Origin: JAWLAT01 sp041395325
GTDB lineage: Bacteria; Pseudomonadota; Gammaproteobacteria; Xanthomonadales; SZUA-5
Assembly: GCA_041395325.1 (NCBI GenBank)
Contig: JAWLAT010000003.1
Span: 124,001-188,000 of the forward strand
Direction: 5' to 3'
DNA length: 64,000 nucleotides
Shown in pieces: positions 61,232-64,000 of the stretch (positions are counted from its first letter, which is position 1; every line of letters begins with the position of its first letter). A program made the position numbers and the translations under genes. Below the pieces are notes generated by a model. That model saw only the letters and a program-made list of their open reading frames with translations. It had not been told where the DNA came from and ran no database searches.

Positions 61232-62503
61232 ATGAGACGTATCTGGTGGTGCCTGGGGCTGGTCGCTGGACTCTTGGCCTCGCCTCTGCGTGCCGACTCG
61301 ACGTCGGAAGCCAACCCGGCCCTGCAGCGTTTGACCGAGCAGGCGCGCGAGCAGGCGCTGCTGCTCGACCATGACCAGGGACGCTTCTCCGGACCGGCTT
61401 ATGAGCGTCTGCTGGCCGAGGGACGTCAGGCCCGCTTCTTTCTGATTGGCGAGGAACACGGCATTGCCGAAAACCCGCTGCTGGCGGCAGCCCTGTTCGG
61501 TGAGCTGGTGGAGGCTGGCTACCGTCGCCTGACCATCGAGATCTCCGCGCCGATGGCGGCCACGCTGGACCGCACGCTGCGGCAGGGCGGCCTGTCGGCG
61601 CTGGCCGATCTGTACGCCGAGCCGGGCGGCGAGCCGGCCTTCTTCGGCATGCAGCAGGAGGCCGAGTTGCTGGCCAGCGTGCGGGCGGCGGTCGACGACG
61701 AACTCGTCCTGTGGGGTATTGACTACGAGGTGGGCGGCGACCGTCAGCTGTTGCGGGAACTGGCGGCGCTGCCGCGACCGGACCAGGCTGAAGCTTCGCT
61801 GTCGGCATTGCTGCAGGCCTCGCGGCAAAGTTGGGCCCGTTTCGAGGCCGAACGTGATCCGCAGTACATCTTCAGTTTCTCCGGCGATCCGGAGCTGGCG
61901 CGGGCCGTGCGCACGGACTGGCCCGACGCACCGCCAGCGGCAACCGCAATTCTGCAGACGCTGGAGGACACCTTCGCGATCAATCGCTTGTGGGTCAGTG
62001 GTCAGGGCTGGCGCTCGAATGAGCTGCGCGGCGAACGGATGCGGCAGAACTTCCTGCAGCACTGGCGCCAGGCCGAGGTGTCCGGCGCGCCACCGCGGGT
62101 GATGGTCAAGCTGGGCGCCTCGCATCTGGTGCGCGGTCGCAACATGACCGACACCTTCGACCTGGGCGCATTGCTGCCCGAACTGGCGGCGATTCGCGGC
62201 GAGCACAGCTTCAGCCTGCTGGTGCTGCCGGGTATCGACAGTCAGGTGGCCCGGCTCGATCCGGTTGCCTGGGCCTATCAACCGGCGCCGGCCAAGGATG
62301 GTTACGACGAGGCGCTGGAGCCGCTGCTCGCCGCGGCGGTGGACGGCCGTTTCACATTGATCGACCTGCGTCCGTTGCGGCCGTTGCTGCCGGCCTCGCG
62401 CAGCAGTGAGGCGCTGCGCCGTGTCGTCATGGGTTTCGACATGCTGCTGGTACTGAACGGCTCGACCCCATCGAGCGAGTTCGCCGCGCCAGCGGCGGAG
62501 TGA
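61232..62503 (+). CDS. Secreted EreA/ChaN-like protein
   Basis: GGGAG precedes the ATG. The 423-residue product has a signal peptide (about 1-21). Its body has IGEEHGIAENPLL, LTIEISAPMAATL and a late VKLGASHLVRGRN: the spaced Glu-Glu-His, Glu and His pattern of the erythromycin esterase/ChaN/TIKI-type superfamily of metal- or heme-binding folds. The activity cannot be read; drug esterase function should not be assumed because the protein is exported. It lies directly downstream of a Ser/Thr kinase gene and is probably co-transcribed with it. Confidence 0.68.
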   Translation: MRRIWWCLGLVAGLLASPLRADSTSEANPALQRLTEQAREQALLLDHDQGRFSGPAYERLLAEGRQARFFLIGEEHGIAENPLLAAALFGELVEAGYRRLTIEISAPMAATLDRTLRQGGLSALADLYAEPGGEPAFFGMQQEAELLASVRAAVDDELVLWGIDYEVGGDRQLLRELAALPRPDQAEASLSALLQASRQSWARFEAERDPQYIFSFSGDPELARAVRTDWPDAPPAATAILQTLEDTFAINRLWVSGQGWRSNELRGERMRQNFLQHWRQAEVSGAPPRVMVKLGASHLVRGRNMTDTFDLGALLPELAAIRGEHSFSLLVLPGIDSQVARLDPVAWAYQPAPAKDGYDEALEPLLAAAVDGRFTLIDLRPLRPLLPASRSSEALRRVVMGFDMLLVLNGSTPSSEFAAPAAE

Positions 62504-64000
62504 TCAGGGCTCACCGGCCAATGGCAGCCGCAGCCGGTACAGGCCCTGCTGCGCGGTGACGTACAGCGTGCGACCGTCGCTGTCGCCGAAGGCGCAGTTG
62601 GTGGCCTGGCGCGGCAGGCTGATCGCGCCCCAGGGGGTACCGTCCGGCGCATGGATCTGGATGCCGTTGCCCCAGGTCGCGACCAGCACGTTGCCCTGCG
62701 TGTCCACGCACAGCCCGTCGGTAATCGGCAGGCCCTCGGCGAGCACTCGCGGATTGGACAGGCTGCCATCGGCGGCACGGTCAAAGGCCAGCAACTGGCC
62801 GGCCTGAGTGTCGGTCAGATAGAGCAGATCCTGCGCCGGTGACAAGGCCACGCCGTTGGGCTGATTGAAGCCGATCGCGCCTTCCCATTCGGCCACCACG
62901 CTGCCGTCCGGATTGCGGCGAAACAGGCCATTGAAAGGCAGCTCGCGCTGGCCCGGATCGGCCAAGCCGTAGTCCGGATCGGTGAAATAGATCTGGCCGT
63001 TGTCGGCCACCACCAGATCGTTGGGCGAGTTGTAACGCATCCCCTGATAGCGGTCGCTGAGCGTGACCACCTGGCCGTTGGCCTGGGTCTGGCTGAGCCG
63101 GCGCGGGCCATGTTCGGCGGCCAGCAGCAGGCCCTGCCCATCCAGTGCCAGGCCATTGGCGCGACCGCTGGGCGAGCGGAAACTGCCGATCTGCAGCGGC
63201 GGATCCAGGCGCAGGATCTGATCGGCGTCGATGTCGCTGAACAGCAGGTGGTCACCGCGCCACAGCGGGCCCTCGGTGAACTGGAAACCCTCGGCCACCA
63301 GCGTCACCGGACCGCGGCCGCGCAAGGGATTGCACAGGGCCTCGACCTCGATATCGTCGATGCGCGTGTGACTGGTCAGCGTGCCGTTCTGCGCCACATT
63401 CCAGGAGTCCACCGCGATGCCGCCGGCGTGGTCCTGCAGGCTGGCTTGCGTATCGAGCGCACTGACCTGCCAGGCGATCGGCTCGGCCTCGCCCAATGGC
63501 CAGATCTTCGCCTGCAGCCGGGTCTGCGTGGCATCGACCTGATGGACCCGGAAGCGCACTCGCAGCGGCTGGTTCGACTGCGGCGCCGGCGCCAGCCCGC
63601 CGGAATGAGCGATCTGGATCTCCTGGCCGTTCTCCTCGCGCCAGACACCGACGCCGGGCAATCCGCGGAAGCTGCCTTCGACAAACACCGCATAGCCTTC
63701 GCCCGGGGTGGTGGTGAGCTGCAGATGGCCGCCGTTCTGGCGCACGTAGAAGCCCACGCCCTGGGCGCCAGCGTCTTCCAGCGTCATCGTGAAGCGCACC
63801 TCCACATCCCGCGTTGGCACCGGCGCAGCCATCCGCGCCAACGAGTAGCCGCTGACCACCGGCTGCAAGCGACCCGACCCAGTGACCACATCGGCGACCT
63901 GCGCGCTGCCGGCCAGTTCGCTCCACAGCGGCGGCCAGTTGCCGCCGTTGTCCGGGAAGGACTCGCTGACAAGCAACTGTCCGCAATGCTCCTCGAAATC
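62504..64000 (-). CDS. SMP-30/gluconolactonase-like propeller protein (5' end outside window)
   Basis: The frame is open to the window edge (the last visible codons read DFEEHCGQLL before LVSESFPDNGG), so the start lies beyond 64000. Of about 498 visible residues, the first 200 form a beta-rich laminin-G-like or lectin-like domain (GFYVRQNGGHLQLTTTPGEGYAVF). The last 280 are an SMP-30-type six-bladed propeller: AEGFQFTEGPLW, RANGLALDGQG, NSPNDLVVADNGQIYFTDP and ITDGLCVDTQGNVLVATWG hold the metal-binding Glu, Asn and Asp. It probably hydrolyses a sugar lactone or similar. Its stop abuts that of the convergent EreA-like gene. Confidence 0.82.
   Translation of the reverse strand, partial: DFEEHCGQLLVSESFPDNGGNWPPLWSELAGSAQVADVVTGSGRLQPVVSGYSLARMAAPVPTRDVEVRFTMTLEDAGAQGVGFYVRQNGGHLQLTTTPGEGYAVFVEGSFRGLPGVGVWREENGQEIQIAHSGGLAPAPQSNQPLRVRFRVHQVDATQTRLQAKIWPLGEAEPIAWQVSALDTQASLQDHAGGIAVDSWNVAQNGTLTSHTRIDDIEVEALCNPLRGRGPVTLVAEGFQFTEGPLWRGDHLLFSDIDADQILRLDPPLQIGSFRSPSGRANGLALDGQGLLLAAEHGPRRLSQTQANGQVVTLSDRYQGMRYNSPNDLVVADNGQIYFTDPDYGLADPGQRELPFNGLFRRNPDGSVVAEWEGAIGFNQPNGVALSPAQDLLYLTDTQAGQLLAFDRAADGSLSNPRVLAEGLPITDGLCVDTQGNVLVATWGNGIQIHAPDGTPWGAISLPRQATNCAFGDSDGRTLYVTAQQGLYRLRLPLAGEP

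Noticed and set aside
61232..62503. Calling the EreA-like protein a macrolide-resistance esterase
   Set aside because: Only the superfamily pattern is visible and the protein is exported; resistance function is not supported.

Overview
The window is GC-rich, gene-dense bacterial chromosome. The core replication block dnaA-dnaN-recF-gyrB (19.4-26.0 kb), a 4-hydroxybenzoate polyprenyltransferase (UbiA), PhoB/PhoR, a plant-type glutamate-cysteine ligase, OleA and a secreted DPP-IV point to a gammaproteobacterium. The Lysobacterales (Xanthomonadales) are the best fit, but this is inferred from gene content rather than a computed phylogeny. No insertion sequence, prophage, CRISPR array, tRNA or rRNA was recognised.

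Layout. 0-3.5 kb: a 7TM inactive-transglutaminase protein and an ATP-grasp ligase in an overlapping pair, plus secreted hypotheticals. 3.5-10.6 kb: an apparently self-contained signalling locus. It holds a membrane Ser/Thr kinase, a divergent FHA-domain sigma-54 activator, a matching pair of palindromic enhancer-like sites, a -24/-12 promoter, and two secreted proteins, one a likely seven-bladed propeller with C-x4-C in each blade. 10.6-19.1 kb: adenine deaminase, a TetA-type exporter, an FmdB-like protein, PhoU, TatD, a lipoprotein hydrolase, a DUF3011 protein and isocitrate dehydrogenase. 19.1-26 kb: dnaA, oriC in the dnaA-dnaN gap, dnaN, recF, gyrB. 26-36 kb: a ferredoxin-NADP reductase, DPP-IV, a BigR/SqrR-like ArsR repressor, an Asp/Glu racemase, RsmG, a c-type-heme protein with a TauE exporter, MutM and DUF1415. 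36-39 kb: phoB-phoR-pstS-like operon with a possible Pho box. 39-43.3 kb: glutamate-cysteine ligase, a histidine phosphatase, an SDR behind an operator-like palindrome array, and ubiA. 43.4-51.6 kb: alpha-2-macroglobulin and PBP1C, translationally coupled. 51.6-64 kb: two more Ser/Thr kinases, a TfoX C-terminal protein, a stand-alone miniature EF-Ts core, a methyltransferase, orphan OleA, a peroxiredoxin-like protein, an EreA/ChaN-like protein and a truncated SMP-30 propeller.

The two observations most worth following are the kinase/FHA-activator/sigma-54 promoter/secreted-protein locus at 3.5-10.6 kb and the 99-residue EF-Ts core at 56184-56483, which lacks the EF-Tu-binding N-terminal domain. 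All functional statements rest on reading motifs and remembered family features; no database search was run.
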